Of a DNA stretch of 64,000 nt, positions 48,671 to 57,900 are shown piece after piece (positions within the stretch are counted from its first letter, which is position 1; each line of letters opens with the position of its first letter). A program made the position numbers and the translations under genes. The DNA is from Microbacterium sp. Root61 (GTDB taxonomy: Bacteria > Actinomycetota > Actinomycetes > Actinomycetales > Microbacteriaceae), in assembly GCF_001427525.1 (NCBI RefSeq), contig NZ_LMGU01000001.1:1149788-1213787 (forward strand), in the 5' to 3' direction. The notes under the pieces were generated by a model. That model did no database searches. It worked only from the letters and a program-made list of their open reading frames with translations, and was not told where the DNA came from.

Positions 48671-48735
48671 GAGACTGCACCAGGACGTCGAGACTGCGGG
48701 TATTGCCCACGGTTTCGACGCACCGGTGCAGTCTC
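48671..48735. repeat. Palindromic element family 3, copy H
   Basis: 65 bp. GAGACTGC is at element positions 1-8 and 20-27, GCAGTCTC at 58-65, and a degraded copy (ACGGTTTC) at 39-46 where the fourth word is expected. The outer arms pair for 11 bp perfectly. It has the same geometry as families 1 and 2 but an unrelated sequence. Confidence 0.7.
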
Positions 48736-48803
48736 ACGGCCCGACCGCGGCTCGCTGCGGGAGTCGCCCCACGGTGCGCAGACGATATCGGCCACCCGCC
48801 GGT

Positions 48804-48868
48804 GAGAAACGAGATCCCGTCCGGGAAACAGTGCGACGCACCGTTTCCGAGCCGGAATGCTGTTTCTC
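48804..48868. repeat. Palindromic element family 4, copy I
   Basis: 65 bp. GAGAAAC is at element positions 1-7, GGGAAAC at 20-26, GTTTCCG at 40-46 and GTTTCTC at 59-65. The arms can be aligned over 31 nt with scattered mismatches. Same spacing as the other families. Confidence 0.72.
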
Positions 48869-48906
48869 GGCCTCGACCGCGACCTCGACCACGCGCCACA
48901 CACGCA

Positions 48907-48937
48907 GAAAGACCCCCGCACAACGCGGGGGTCTTTC
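48907..48937 (-). terminator. Terminator of the tRNA-Ala gene
   Basis: GAAAGACCCCCGC pairs perfectly with 48925-48937 (13 bp, 5-nt loop), just downstream of the tRNA on the minus strand. Confidence 0.78.
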
Positions 48938-48944
48938 GTGGTTT

Positions 48945-49020
48945 TGGTGGACCTGAGGGGATTTGAACCCCTGACCCCCTCGATGCGAACGAGGTGCGCT
49001 ACCAGCTGCGCCACAGGCCC
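48945..49020 (-). tRNA. tRNA-Ala (anticodon CGC), CCA encoded
   Basis: The minus strand folds as a full cloverleaf. The acceptor is GGGCCTG with CAGGTCC including the G3-U70 pair that marks alanine tRNAs. The D-arm is GCGC/GCGC, the anticodon stem is CCTCG/CGAGG around loop TTCGCAT (anticodon CGC), and the T-arm is AGGGG-TTCAAAT-CCCCT. The 3' CCA is encoded at 48945-48947. It reads GCG codons. Confidence 0.97.
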
Positions 49021-49102
49021 AAGAACCTCCGTTAGATTATCACGCCGCGCGGAGGGGTCGCGAACGCTTCCCGCACACGCCGCGGCGGGAGAGGATGGAG
49101 GA

Positions 49103-50293
49103 ATGCGTCATCCGCTCTCCCCCGTCACCCTGCTCCGCAACGTCCGGCCCTGGGGCGGTGATGCGTCCGACATCCACGTCTCCGACGGACTGATCACCGC
49201 GATCACTCCCACCGACGCGACTGCAGCATCCGCGCCGGGCGAGGTCGACGGGCGCGGGCTGCTGGCGATCCCGGGGCTCGTGAACACCCATGCCCACATC
49301 GACGGATCATGGTGGGGCCTGCCCTGGCAGCCGTACGGCGGCGCAGGCGGCACCGAAGGCCGCATCGCATACGAACGCGAACGGCGCGGCGATCTCGGCC
49401 TCCCGAGCGCCGAGCGCACGCGTGCGGTCTTGGCGGAGTTCGTCCGCCACGGTACGACCGCGATACGCACGCACGTCGACGTCGATCCGGGCGTCGGGCT
49501 CTCCGCCATCGAGGCGGTGCGCGAGGCCATCGCCGAGTACGACGGGGCGATCACGGCCGAGATCGTCGCGTTCCCGCAGGACGGCGTGCTGCGGCGCCCC
49601 GGAGTCATCGAAATGCTGACGGATGCCGCGCGCGCCGGCGTCGAGCACATCGGCGGCATCGACCCCGCCAGCATCGACCGCGACCCGGTCGGTCAGCTCG
49701 ACGCGATCTTCGCGATCGCCGCCGAGTACGGCACCGGCATCGACATCCACCTGCATGATGCGGCCGACCTCGGTGCGTTCCAGTTCGACCTCATCCTCGA
49801 CCGCACCGAGCGCCTCGGACTCACCGGGCGCGTCAACATCGCGCACGGCTTCGCCCTCGCGCAGGTCGATGCCGCACGTCGCCGCGACCTCCTGCAGCGG
49901 ATGGCGGCGCTCCAGGTCACCCTGACGACCGTGGCGCCGCTGCGCCTCCCCCAGCTCCCCTTGGAGGAGCTGGATGCTGCAGGAGTCGGCTTCGGCTTCG
50001 GTACGGACGGCATCCGCGACCTGTGGAGCCCCTACGGGACCGGCGACATGCTCGGGATCGCGTGGCAGTACGCCCGGTCTTCCAGCATCGTCCGCGACGA
50101 GCAGCTGCGCCGCGTCGTCGAGCTCGCCACCTCCTCGGCAGCGGGACTCGTCGGGCGCGACGTGCACGACCTGGTCGTCGGCGCGCGGGCGGACATCGTC
50201 CTCGTGGATGCGGAGAACCCCATGGACGTGCTTGTGCGCACTCCCCCGCGCGAGCTGGTCATCGGCGGCGGACGCGTACTCCACACGACCTGA
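49103..50293 (+). CDS. Amidohydrolase family protein (cytosine-deaminase-like)
   Basis: 396 residues from the ATG at 49103 (GGAGG upstream). The TIM-barrel metal ligands are VNTHAHIDGSWW (HxH), DIHLHDAADLG, NIAHGF and GFGTDGIRDLW (Asp). A C-terminal beta domain follows. It resembles cytosine deaminase CodA and related cyclic-amide hydrolases; the substrate is unknown. Confidence 0.87.
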   Translation: MRHPLSPVTLLRNVRPWGGDASDIHVSDGLITAITPTDATAASAPGEVDGRGLLAIPGLVNTHAHIDGSWWGLPWQPYGGAGGTEGRIAYERERRGDLGLPSAERTRAVLAEFVRHGTTAIRTHVDVDPGVGLSAIEAVREAIAEYDGAITAEIVAFPQDGVLRRPGVIEMLTDAARAGVEHIGGIDPASIDRDPVGQLDAIFAIAAEYGTGIDIHLHDAADLGAFQFDLILDRTERLGLTGRVNIAHGFALAQVDAARRRDLLQRMAALQVTLTTVAPLRLPQLPLEELDAAGVGFGFGTDGIRDLWSPYGTGDMLGIAWQYARSSSIVRDEQLRRVVELATSSAAGLVGRDVHDLVVGARADIVLVDAENPMDVLVRTPPRELVIGGGRVLHTT

Positions 50294-50330
50294 GCGGCGG
50301 GCGCGACAGACCGACGAAGCCGACCGTCGG

Positions 50331-51191
50331 TCAGGCTCCTGCGGCGCGACGCTGCAGGAGCTGGCGCACGTGCGCCTCGATCTCGGCGTCGTCGACGTAG
50401 CCCATCTGGGCGAAGGCCGCGGCATCCCGTGCGCGGCGCGCTTCGACCAGCGAGGGCGGACGCTGGCGCGACGCGCGTTCGCGCATCGATTCTTCGAGAG
50501 CGGCCTGACGCAGTGCTTCGCGCGCCTCGGCGCCGTCGAGCACGACGGAGGCACGTGATCCGGCCGAGGACACGAGCGGACGCGGCAGTTCGCGCGGCGT
50601 CCACACGGCGCGGTCGCCCCCGACCGCGAGGTCCTGGACGGTCAGCGCGGGGCGAGCGACGGTCTCGGTCTGCGCGACGCGGACGTGCGTCCGTGAGCCG
50701 ACACGCGCCATCTGCCGCAGCAGAAGGCCGCAGACGACCGCGAGTGCGACGGCGGACCACAGGAGCAGCTGAGACCCCGTCGTCACGACCTGCCAACCGC
50801 CCCAGATCGCCAGTCCGATGGCGGTGAGGCCGACGAACAGTGTGATCAGCCGGGCTCGGCGGCGCGCACGGGCTTGTCGCGCCGCGGGTAGCGATCGTGC
50901 TTCAGCGAGCTGACGCCGCGCGTCTTCGAGATCCGCGTGGCCGCGCTCGGCCTGCGCGCGCTTTGCGAGGCGCTGCTGGGCGAGCGCTGTGCGGGCATTG
51001 AGTTCGAGGCGGACCTCCTGCGGCGTCTCGCTCGTCTCGGCGAGCACCCGCAGCGCCTGGCTCAGCCGGACGGCGTTGCGTTCGGCGGCGTTGTACTGGT
51101 GGCGGCTGTGCCAGGACGGCAGCAGATAGACCAGCCACAGGAGCACGGCGACGAGAACGATCACGCCTCCGCCCAACACCTGCCCACCCAT
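50331..51191 (-). CDS. Membrane protein with coiled coil, unknown function
   Basis: 286 residues from the ATG at 51189-51191. It has an N-terminal membrane helix (GGGVIVLVAVLLWLVYLLPSW), a charged helical stretch likely to form a coiled coil (about 60-105), and two further membrane helices near 115-160. A cytoplasmic tail rich in Arg/Ala with ARRARDAAAFAQMGYVDDAE ends it. I recognise no domain. Confidence 0.65.
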   Translation of the reverse strand: MGGQVLGGGVIVLVAVLLWLVYLLPSWHSRHQYNAAERNAVRLSQALRVLAETSETPQEVRLELNARTALAQQRLAKRAQAERGHADLEDARRQLAEARSLPAARQARARRRARLITLFVGLTAIGLAIWGGWQVVTTGSQLLLWSAVALAVVCGLLLRQMARVGSRTHVRVAQTETVARPALTVQDLAVGGDRAVWTPRELPRPLVSSAGSRASVVLDGAEAREALRQAALEESMRERASRQRPPSLVEARRARDAAAFAQMGYVDDAEIEAHVRQLLQRRAAGA

Positions 51192-51288
51192 GCACCCCAC
51201 GCTACGGGACGATGCGCACCTGCACCGTCAGCCCCGCGCGTGTCGGACACGCATCGAGCGAGCAATTCGGTGGAGCGGATGTCTCGGC

Positions 51289-51918
51289 TCAGGCGTGCAG
51301 GCGATCCGCAGGCGGAATGGCCGCCGCATCCTGCGGCGCACGTCCCTGCACCCAGCGCTGCAGCACGCCCTCGGGAACGTCTTCACGCACGAGGGCGAAG
51401 GCGTAGTGATCGCGCCAATCGCCGTGGATGTGGATGAACCCGCGGCGCAGTCCCTCGTACCGGAAGCCGAGCTTCTCGACCACACGTAGACTCGCGTGGT
51501 TCTCGGGACGGATGCAGATCTCCATCCGGTGCAGGTGAAGCTCCGTGAAGGCGATATCGGTCGCCATCGCGACGGCGGTCGGCGTGATCCCCTTGCCGGC
51601 GAAGCGCTGGCTCACCCAATAGCCGATCGTGGCCGAGGAGAGCGAGCCTCGCGCGATCCCCCACACGTTGAGCTGTCCGGCGATCTCGCCGTTGTACTCC
51701 ATGACGAACGGCGCGCCGGCGCCGTCACGGTACTGCTGCAGGAGGCGTTTGATGCCGAGCCGCATATCGAACGACACGGCACCGTCGGGGTTCGTCGCTT
51801 CCCACGGCTGCAGCCAGGCGCGGTTGGTCACCAGCTCGTTCTGCAGGGTCCGCGCGTCGCGGGGACGCACGAGACGCAGCGCGATCGGACCGTGGTGATG
51901 AGGCGTCGTGAGCTCCAC
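51289..51918 (-). CDS. RimJ/RimL-type GNAT acetyltransferase
   Basis: 209 residues. LRLVRPRDARTLQNELVTNR begins the domain, the acetyl-CoA loop region includes IGYWVSQRFAGKGITPTAVA, and LHLHRMEICIRPENHASLRV and VEKLGFRYEGLRRGFIH are classical RimJ/L blocks. It may acetylate a ribosomal-protein N-terminus; the target is not proven. Confidence 0.88.
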   Translation of the reverse strand: MELTTPHHHGPIALRLVRPRDARTLQNELVTNRAWLQPWEATNPDGAVSFDMRLGIKRLLQQYRDGAGAPFVMEYNGEIAGQLNVWGIARGSLSSATIGYWVSQRFAGKGITPTAVAMATDIAFTELHLHRMEICIRPENHASLRVVEKLGFRYEGLRRGFIHIHGDWRDHYAFALVREDVPEGVLQRWVQGRAPQDAAAIPPADRLHA

Positions 51919-51957
51919 GTCACTCCCTCGACCGGGCGGCTTCCCTGTACAGCGACG

Positions 51958-52845
51958 TCAGAGGGTGGCCGCGAAATCCTTCAACCAGGGTCGCAGCTCC
52001 GGGCCGAGGTCTTCTCGGTCGGACGCCAGCTGCACGATGGCCTTGATGTAATCCACTCTATCGCCGGTGTCGTAGCGACGCCCGCGGAACACGACGCCGT
52101 ACACGCCGGGTCCGTCCTCCTGGGTCGCGAGCTCCTGGAGCGCATCGGTGAGCTGGATCTCGCCGCCCTTTCCGGGCTCGGTGTGATCGAGCACGTCGAA
52201 CACTGCCGGGGTGAGCACGTAGCGCCCGATGATCGCCAGGTTGGAGGGAGCATCTTCCTTGCTCGGCTTCTCGACGAGCCCGGTGACCTTCACGAAGTCG
52301 TCCGTGTCGGTCGCCTCGATGGCCGCCGCACCGTACATGTGGATCTGCTCTGGGTCGACCTCCATGAGGGCGATGATCGTCGCGCCGGTGCGCTCGTGTT
52401 GGGCGAGCATCGTCGTCAGCAGCGGGTCGCGCTCATCGATCAGGTCGTCGCCGAGAAGCACGGCGAAGGGGTGGTCGCCCACGTGGGCACGGGCACGGGA
52501 TACCGCGTGACCCAGACCCTTGGGCTCACCCTGACGCACGAAATGGATGTCGGCGAGTTCGCTCGAGCGCTGCACCTTGTTGAGCTTGTCGATGTCGCCC
52601 TTGGCCCGCAGCTTGTCTTCCAGCTCAGGAACCGAGTCGAAGTGGTTGGAGAGGTTGTTCTTGTTCCGGCCGATGATGATGAGGATGTCATCGATCCCGG
52701 CATCCGTGGCCTCTTCAACGACGTACTGGATCGCCGGCTTGTCGACCACGGGCAGCATTTCCTTGGGCATCGCCTTGGTGGCAGGCAGGAATCGCGTCCC
52801 GAGGCCCGCGGCAGGAATGACGGCTTTGAAAGACTTGTGCGACAT
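51958..52845 (-). CDS. galU: UTP-glucose-1-phosphate uridylyltransferase GalU
   Basis: 295 residues. The nucleotide-binding start is VIPAAGLGTRFLPATKAMPK, followed by EMLPVVDKPAIQYVVEEA. HFVRQGEPKGLGHAVSRARA and VLLGDDLIDERDPLL (metal Asp) complete the active site. It makes UDP-glucose for cell-envelope glycans and glycolipids. It is divergent from the cyclo-ligase gene, with 72 bp between. Confidence 0.96.
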   Translation of the reverse strand: MSHKSFKAVIPAAGLGTRFLPATKAMPKEMLPVVDKPAIQYVVEEATDAGIDDILIIIGRNKNNLSNHFDSVPELEDKLRAKGDIDKLNKVQRSSELADIHFVRQGEPKGLGHAVSRARAHVGDHPFAVLLGDDLIDERDPLLTTMLAQHERTGATIIALMEVDPEQIHMYGAAAIEATDTDDFVKVTGLVEKPSKEDAPSNLAIIGRYVLTPAVFDVLDHTEPGKGGEIQLTDALQELATQEDGPGVYGVVFRGRRYDTGDRVDYIKAIVQLASDREDLGPELRPWLKDFAATL

Positions 52846-52917
52846 GGCACCACTCTAGCGAGGCGCCCGACGACGCTCCGCACGCCCGTGATGCCCCAGC
52901 GGCCTAGAATCGAGAGC

Positions 52918-53514
52918 ATGTCGGACGACATCGGTCATGCCAAGCGCGCAATGCGAGCTGAGCTTCGCGAGCGACGCCAGCTGCTCTCGCAGACGGCGCT
53001 GGATGCCGCGGCTGCCGGGATCAAGGTCCAGCTCGACGAGCTCGTGGCGAGCGTCGGAGCACAGTCGATCTCGTGCTTCCTGTCGACCACCACGGAGCCG
53101 GGCACCCGCGAATTCGTGACGGATGCCGTGGGCCGGGGCATCCGTGTCCTGCTGCCCGTCACGCGCAAGGACGGGCTGCTGGACTGGGCCGTGGCAACGC
53201 CGGACGGCGACATCGGCGAGGGACTGTTCGGTCTGCCCGAGCCGGTCGGCGAACTGCTCGGTCCGATCGCGGTCAACGATGTCGACCTGCTCATCATCCC
53301 CGCCGCCGCCGTGGACGGCACCGGCACGCGGCTGGGCTGGGGCCGCGGATTCTTCGACAAGACCCTCGGCTCGATGGAGGGCTGCCCGCCCGTCTACGCC
53401 GTCATCTACGACTCGGAGCTCCTCGACGAGGTTCCGCGCGACCTTCACGACCAGCCCGTCACCGGGGTCATCACCCCCACCCAGACGATCACCCTCGCGC
53501 CGACGCGGCGCTGA
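52918..53514 (+). CDS. 5-formyltetrahydrofolate cyclo-ligase
   Basis: 198 residues from the ATG at 52918. KRAMRAELRERRQLLS begins the fold, LPVTRKDGLLDWAVATP follows, and the ATP/folate site LGWGRGFFDKTLGSM is intact. It converts 5-formyl-THF to 5,10-methenyl-THF using ATP. It is followed by the FmdB-like gene after 17 bp. Confidence 0.95.
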   Translation: MSDDIGHAKRAMRAELRERRQLLSQTALDAAAAGIKVQLDELVASVGAQSISCFLSTTTEPGTREFVTDAVGRGIRVLLPVTRKDGLLDWAVATPDGDIGEGLFGLPEPVGELLGPIAVNDVDLLIIPAAAVDGTGTRLGWGRGFFDKTLGSMEGCPPVYAVIYDSELLDEVPRDLHDQPVTGVITPTQTITLAPTRR

Positions 53515-53531
53515 CCTGCCCAAGAGAGCTC

Positions 53532-53831
53532 ATGCCTACCTACGCCTACGCCTGCAAGAACTGCGGCCACCGCTTCGACGCGGTCCAGTCCTTCGCCGAT
53601 CCGACCCTCACCGAGTGCCCCGAATGCAAGGGCGAACTGCGCAAGGAGTACGGCTCGATCGGCGTCACCTTCAACGGCTCGGGCTTCTACCGCACCGACT
53701 CTCGCGCGGCGGCCGGCGGATCGACCTCCAGCAGCGTGCCGGCGGCGAGCTCTTCGGGTAGCGACTCGAGCTCATCTTCGGCATCATCGAAGTCCGAGGC
53801 GAAGGCCTCGACCGCAACATCCGCAACATGA
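53532..53831 (+). CDS. FmdB-family zinc-ribbon protein
   Basis: 99 residues. MPTYAYACKNCGHRFDAVQS with CKNC and then CPEC forms the zinc ribbon (residues 1-45). YGSIGVTFNGSGFYRTD is the conserved continuation. The second half is a Ser/Ala-rich disordered tail. The function is unknown; the place between the cyclo-ligase and mscL genes is common in this group. Confidence 0.92.
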   Translation: MPTYAYACKNCGHRFDAVQSFADPTLTECPECKGELRKEYGSIGVTFNGSGFYRTDSRAAAGGSTSSSVPAASSSGSDSSSSSASSKSEAKASTATSAT

Positions 53832-53865
53832 TCGGCGACAGCCGGCGACAGGTGAGGAGAATCAC

Positions 53866-54276
53866 ATGATCAAAGGCTTCAAGGAGTTCATCCTCCGCGG
53901 AAACGTCATCGACCTCGCTGTCGCCGTCGTCATCGGCGCCGCGTTCACGGCTGTGGTGAACGCGATCGTGTCGAGCATCATCAACCCGCTCATCGCACTC
54001 GTGTGGAAGCCGGACGAGAACGGCACGATCGGCTTCACCGTGAACGGACTGTGGGGTCCGGTCACATTCCCGATCAGCGACCTCATCAACGCGCTCATCG
54101 CCTTCCTCGCGGTCGCGCTCGTCGTCTACTTCGTCTTCGTGCACCCGATGAACATCATGAAGGAGCGCGCCGCGGCGAAGGCGGGCGTGCCCGATGAGCC
54201 CGAAGCGATGCCCACCGAGACCGAGCTGCTCGTGCAGATCCGCGACCTGCTGGAGAAGCAGTCCCCCAAGGTTTGA
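53866..54276 (+). CDS. mscL: Large-conductance mechanosensitive channel MscL
   Basis: 136 residues. The N-terminal helix and TM1 are GFKEFILRGNVIDLAVAVVI, with the pore constriction in the following GAAFTAVVNAIV. TM2 is ALIAFLAVALVVYFVFVHP. The C-terminal helix bundle (ETELLVQIRDLLEKQ) is intact. It releases solutes under hypo-osmotic shock. Confidence 0.96.
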   Translation: MIKGFKEFILRGNVIDLAVAVVIGAAFTAVVNAIVSSIINPLIALVWKPDENGTIGFTVNGLWGPVTFPISDLINALIAFLAVALVVYFVFVHPMNIMKERAAAKAGVPDEPEAMPTETELLVQIRDLLEKQSPKV

Positions 54277-54314
54277 CCCAACGCCCCTGCGACCCTGTCG
54301 CGCCGCCGCACAAC

Positions 54315-54381
54315 GTCGGAGATCGCCACGTTGTCGGACGAATCAGCGGCGTGCCGAGCCGACGAAGTGGCGATCTCCGAC
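54315..54381. repeat. Palindromic element family 2, copy E
   Basis: 67 bp, with GTCGGA at element positions 1-6 and 19-24, GCCGAC at 44-49 and TCCGAC at 62-67. The arms pair over 23 nt with two mismatches. Confidence 0.88.
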
Positions 54382-54485
54382 GAAACGGTTCGTCTCTTCG
54401 CGGCACTCGTGCGGCTAGAAGCTCCGACGTGTGCGGTCGTCGTCTGGTCCGGCAGCCCCGCGCCCCTGTCGCGCGGCCCCATCAT

Positions 54486-54552
54486 GTCGGATATCGCCAC
54501 ATTGTCGGACCGATCAGCGCCGCGTCGAACCGGCGAAGTGGCGATTCCCGAC
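54486..54552. repeat. Palindromic element family 2, copy F
   Basis: 67 bp, same words and spacing as copy E, with a few substitutions (CCGGCG for the third word, CCCGAC for the last). Confidence 0.85.
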
Positions 54553-54569
54553 GCGGAGGCTGCGTCGGG

Positions 54570-54612
54570 TCAGTAGTGCGGCGGCCGTCCTGGCGCATGC
54601 GATCGACGACCC
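54570..54612 (-). pseudogene. Duplicated 3' end of the 61-aa protein gene
   Basis: This stretch repeats the last 14 codons and stop of the neighbouring 61-aa gene (54732-54774) with a one-base deletion and a few substitutions. It lies 162 bp away, matching the unit length of the tandem block. A more diverged third copy is recognisable near 54407-54460. Confidence 0.65.
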
Positions 54613-54645
54613 GCGGATACCTCGACCCTGTCGTGTTTCCCCGAT

Positions 54646-54712
54646 CTCGGAGATCACCACATTGTCGGACGAATCAGCGCCGTGTCGAGCCGACGAAGTG
54701 GCTATCTCCGAC
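54646..54712. repeat. Palindromic element family 2, copy G
   Basis: 67 bp; the first word is CTCGGA, the second GTCGGA, the third GCCGAC and the fourth TCCGAC, at the standard positions. It ends 20 bp before the stop codon of the 61-aa gene. Confidence 0.87.
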
Positions 54713-54731
54713 GAAGCGGCGCCGTGCGGCC

Positions 54732-54917
54732 TCAGTAGTGCGGCGGGACGTCCTGTCGCATGCGGTCGTCGTTGGGTCCGGATGCTGCGGCTCCGGGCTC
54801 CCCGGAGGCTTCCTCGTCCGCGGCAGTGGGCTCAGCGGTGGATCCCGGCGCGGGTGTGAGCTTGGCCCGACGTGAGCCCGGGACCTTCTCTACGCGCTGA
54901 CGCTCACTCGGGGACAT
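54732..54917 (-). CDS. Small conserved actinobacterial protein (61 aa)
   Basis: 61 residues from the ATG at 54915-54917, overlapping the end of the large helicase-like gene by 14 bp. The basic N-terminus MSPSERQRVEKVPGSRRAKL, the acidic/Ala-rich middle and the ending NDDRMRQDVPPHY match a family of small actinobacterial proteins that end in PPH(Y/W), recalled from memory. The function is unknown. Coupled translation with the upstream gene is likely. Confidence 0.65.
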   Translation of the reverse strand: MSPSERQRVEKVPGSRRAKLTPAPGSTAEPTAADEEASGEPGAAASGPNDDRMRQDVPPHY

Positions 54918-57900
54918 CGATCGGCTGCGTGTCGGTGTCGACCGTGGGGGCCTGAGGCTCGACGCCCAGCAGGGCGGCGATCCGGGTGGCGACCGCGGCG
55001 GGGTCGCTGTAGAGGTCGAAGGAGTGCACGCGCACATAGTGCCAGCCGAGTCTGCGCAGGATCTGCGGACGCAGGCGCAGCGATTCGCGCAGCGACTCCC
55101 CCACGGTCTCCGGGTCGCTCTCCGCGACGACGGCCTTGCCGTCGTACTGGGCGACCAGGGGCAGCAGTCCGCGGTAGTGCACGTCGACCGAGACGCCGAG
55201 ACGGCGCAGCTCCCGGGCGAGCGCGAGGGTGAGCGGGTCGGCGAGGTCCTCGAGCCGGGCATCGCGGCCGCGGGCGGCGATGCCTCCGAGGATGCCCATG
55301 AGCGTCGCGGCACCGTGCTCGAGGCGCCCGTCGTCGAATGACGAGGGGCGGATCGAGGACACGATAACCATCGAACGGCGGGCACGCGTCATCCCGACCG
55401 TCAGCAGTCGTTCACCGTCGGGCGTGGACAGGTCGCCGAAGTCGCTGAGCACGCGGCCGTGCTTGGTGAGGCCGAAGCCGAGCGAGAAGATGACGCGGTC
55501 GCGGCTCTCGGCGACCGACTCCTCGAGGCTGAGCACGGCGAAGGGCTCGGCGGTGTCGCGCGAGACGAAGTCGGCGACGTCGGCACGGCCGGCGAACGCG
55601 GCATCCACCGCGGCGCGGACGCGCTCGGCGTGCTTCGAGCTCGCGGTCACGACCATGAGCGACTCACTGCCGCGGTTGACGGCGTGCTCGACGACAAGGG
55701 TGACGACGCGCGCCACCTCGGCGTTCGGGCTCTCCACGGCGCCGCTGATCGGATCGGGCGCGCCGGTTCCGCCTTCTACGTAGTCGACGCTGAGACTGCC
55801 GCGGCCGAGATACGAACCTGCCCACGGCAGCGACACGATCTCGCCGCCGTAGAACGCCCCGTTGACGAGCTCGGCGAGGTCTTCACCGCCGGCGCGGTAG
55901 CTGCGGGTCAGCGTCTCGACCGGCACGAGCTCGGAGAGGCGCTCGAACACCGACACCGAGTCGAACGGCGGCTCCTCGGGCTCGCCCTCGAGAGGGGCGC
56001 CCGCGGCCACGCGGAACGGGGTCGGCTTCTGCGTGACGGGGTCGCCGAACAGGACGACCTGACGAGCCCGACGCAGCGCCGGTGCGGCCTCGGCGAGGCA
56101 GAGGGCCGCGGCATCCGCGATCACGACGACGTCGAAGGCGAAGCGGTCGGGGATCATCGGCACGTCGTAGGGCGACGCGAGCCAAACCGGCGCGAGCGTG
56201 CGCATCAGTGTCGGTGCGACGGCGATGAGCTCTTCGGGCGCCGAGATGCCGTCCTTCAGCGCACGCTTGAGCGCCTCGGCTTCGCCGGGCTCATCCACGA
56301 TGCCGATGCGCCACTGGGTCGCCAGCTGGGCGGCGAGCAGCGGGCCGGATGCCGCCGCGTGGGCTTCATCGACGAGTCGGAAGTCGCGCTCCAAGCGGTC
56401 GACGACAGCCGTGTTCGCGCCGAGCAGCGCCCGGTCCGTGCGCAGCAGGTGCTCCAGCGCCGACTGCCACCAGGCGAACTCGAGCTCGTCGCCGACGCGG
56501 TCCTCGGGGACGTGGCGGACCGACATCTCCAACAGCAGCGGCTCGAGGCCGAGAGCGGCGAGCTCGGAGCGGAGTGTGGCGCGCTCGACGAGGTTGTCGA
56601 AGAAGTCCGACTCGGCCGCCAGGCCGGCCAGGGTCCGTACGAGCGTCTTGACCGGGAGGGTCGCGAGGCGCTCGGCGCCGGTACGACTCAGGATCGAATC
56701 GAGGTCGGTGAGGTCTGCATCCACGCGCTGCCACGCGACGTGCACGTCGCCCAGGCCCAGGGGAACCTCCGGGATGACGCCGGCCGCGACGTAGCGCTGC
56801 CACTCGGTGCGCTGGTGCTGCACGCGCACCAGGGCCTCGTGCATATCGGCGATGTGGACGCCCGGGCGGACGTACTCGCGCGACAGCCGCTTCAGCCGGC
56901 GCCGGTTCGTGCTGGTCATCTGCGGAGCATCGCGCCGCGGGCCGTGGGCCTGGATCAGTTCACCGAGCGGGCGTTCGAAGACCGTCGGGCTGAAGCGATC
57001 GAGCGAGTCGCGGATGCCCTGCAGCACGCGCAGGTAGACACCGAGCTCGGAGATCGTGCGGAACGGGCGCATCCGCGTCTGGGCGATCAGTTCGTATCCG
57101 CGCTCCAGCAACGACGGGACGTCGTGGCGGTGCAGGCGGGCAGCCAGCACGTGCGCCGACCGCGCGGCTTCGGTGGTGGCGAAGGACACCCCGTACCAAG
57201 GCGAATCGTCGGGACCGAAGCGGAATTCTCCGAGGCGGGCGGCCGCCGCGAGCTTGGCCGCGGCCGTCGGGCGGGCGGCGGCGAGGCGCTCGAGTGTGCG
57301 CACGTCGAATCGGGCGGCGGTGGAGGGCGCCGGGCTCTTCGCCGCCAGCGCCGTCAGGGCGCCGAGGACGTCGAGCGTGGACGCGCCGAGGGACGGATGC
57401 TGCTGCGTCACCGCGCCGCGATAGTCCCGCAGGACGCCGCGCAGGCGAACGAGGGCATCATCGATGTCGGAGACCCGCGGCTGCTCGGCCTTCTCGTTGC
57501 GACCGATCGCGCGGATGAGGTCGCGCCGCACGTGCCGCGGCGACACGGCCAGGCCGTCCAGGCCGATGCCGGCCAGCCGGTGCCGCACGCCCTCGATGGT
57601 GGAGCGACGGGCGCTGACCACGAGCACGCGCTTGCCCTCGCGCACGAGGGATCCGACCGTGTTGATGACGGTCTGGGTGCCACCGGTCCCGGGCAGCGTG
57701 TGCACGGCGAGCGAATGCCCGGCGGCGATGCGCGCCAGGACCGCTTCCTGCTCGGCATCCGCGTCCAGGAGCAGGGTATCCGCGGCGGGGGCTCGCTCGT
57801 CGGGGTTGGCGGCCGCAGGCACATCGCGTCGGAACGACAGCGACTCGCGGTCGGCAGGGTGGCCGGCGAGCGCGTTGAGGATCGGGTGATCCAGGTCTGC

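Larger units (their letters stand above)
48454..48904. other. Non-coding region holding two palindromic elements
   Basis: No gene with family resemblance lies between the surface protein and the tRNA terminator. The first 200 bp (48454-48660) hold the surface-protein leader and nothing recognisable. The rest carries a family-3 and a family-4 palindrome 68 bp apart. Confidence 0.6.
54277..54731. repeat. Tandem block of three family-2 elements with duplicated gene ends
   Basis: 455 bp between mscL and the 61-aa gene are built from three units of about 160-170 bp. Each unit has a CCCTGTCG-containing left flank, a 67-bp family-2 palindrome, then a sequence related to the 3' end of the 61-aa gene. 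The third unit runs into the intact gene end. No other gene is visible. Confidence 0.8.

Noticed and set aside
48534..48923. Open frame of 129 codons on the minus strand before tRNA-Ala
   Set aside because: It reads through two palindromes and the tRNA terminator, is Arg/Gly-rich and has no family resemblance; it is a GC-driven chance frame.
51919..51957. Frameshift or missing gene between the RimJ-like gene and galU
   Set aside because: Both frames are intact, and the 39-bp gap is normal spacing with a ribosome-binding site for the RimJ-like gene.
54315..54712. Three regularly spaced repeats that might be taken for a CRISPR array
   Set aside because: The repeats are 67-bp palindromes, the intervening DNA is itself repeated (copies of a gene end), and there are no cas genes. 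It is a tandem duplication block.
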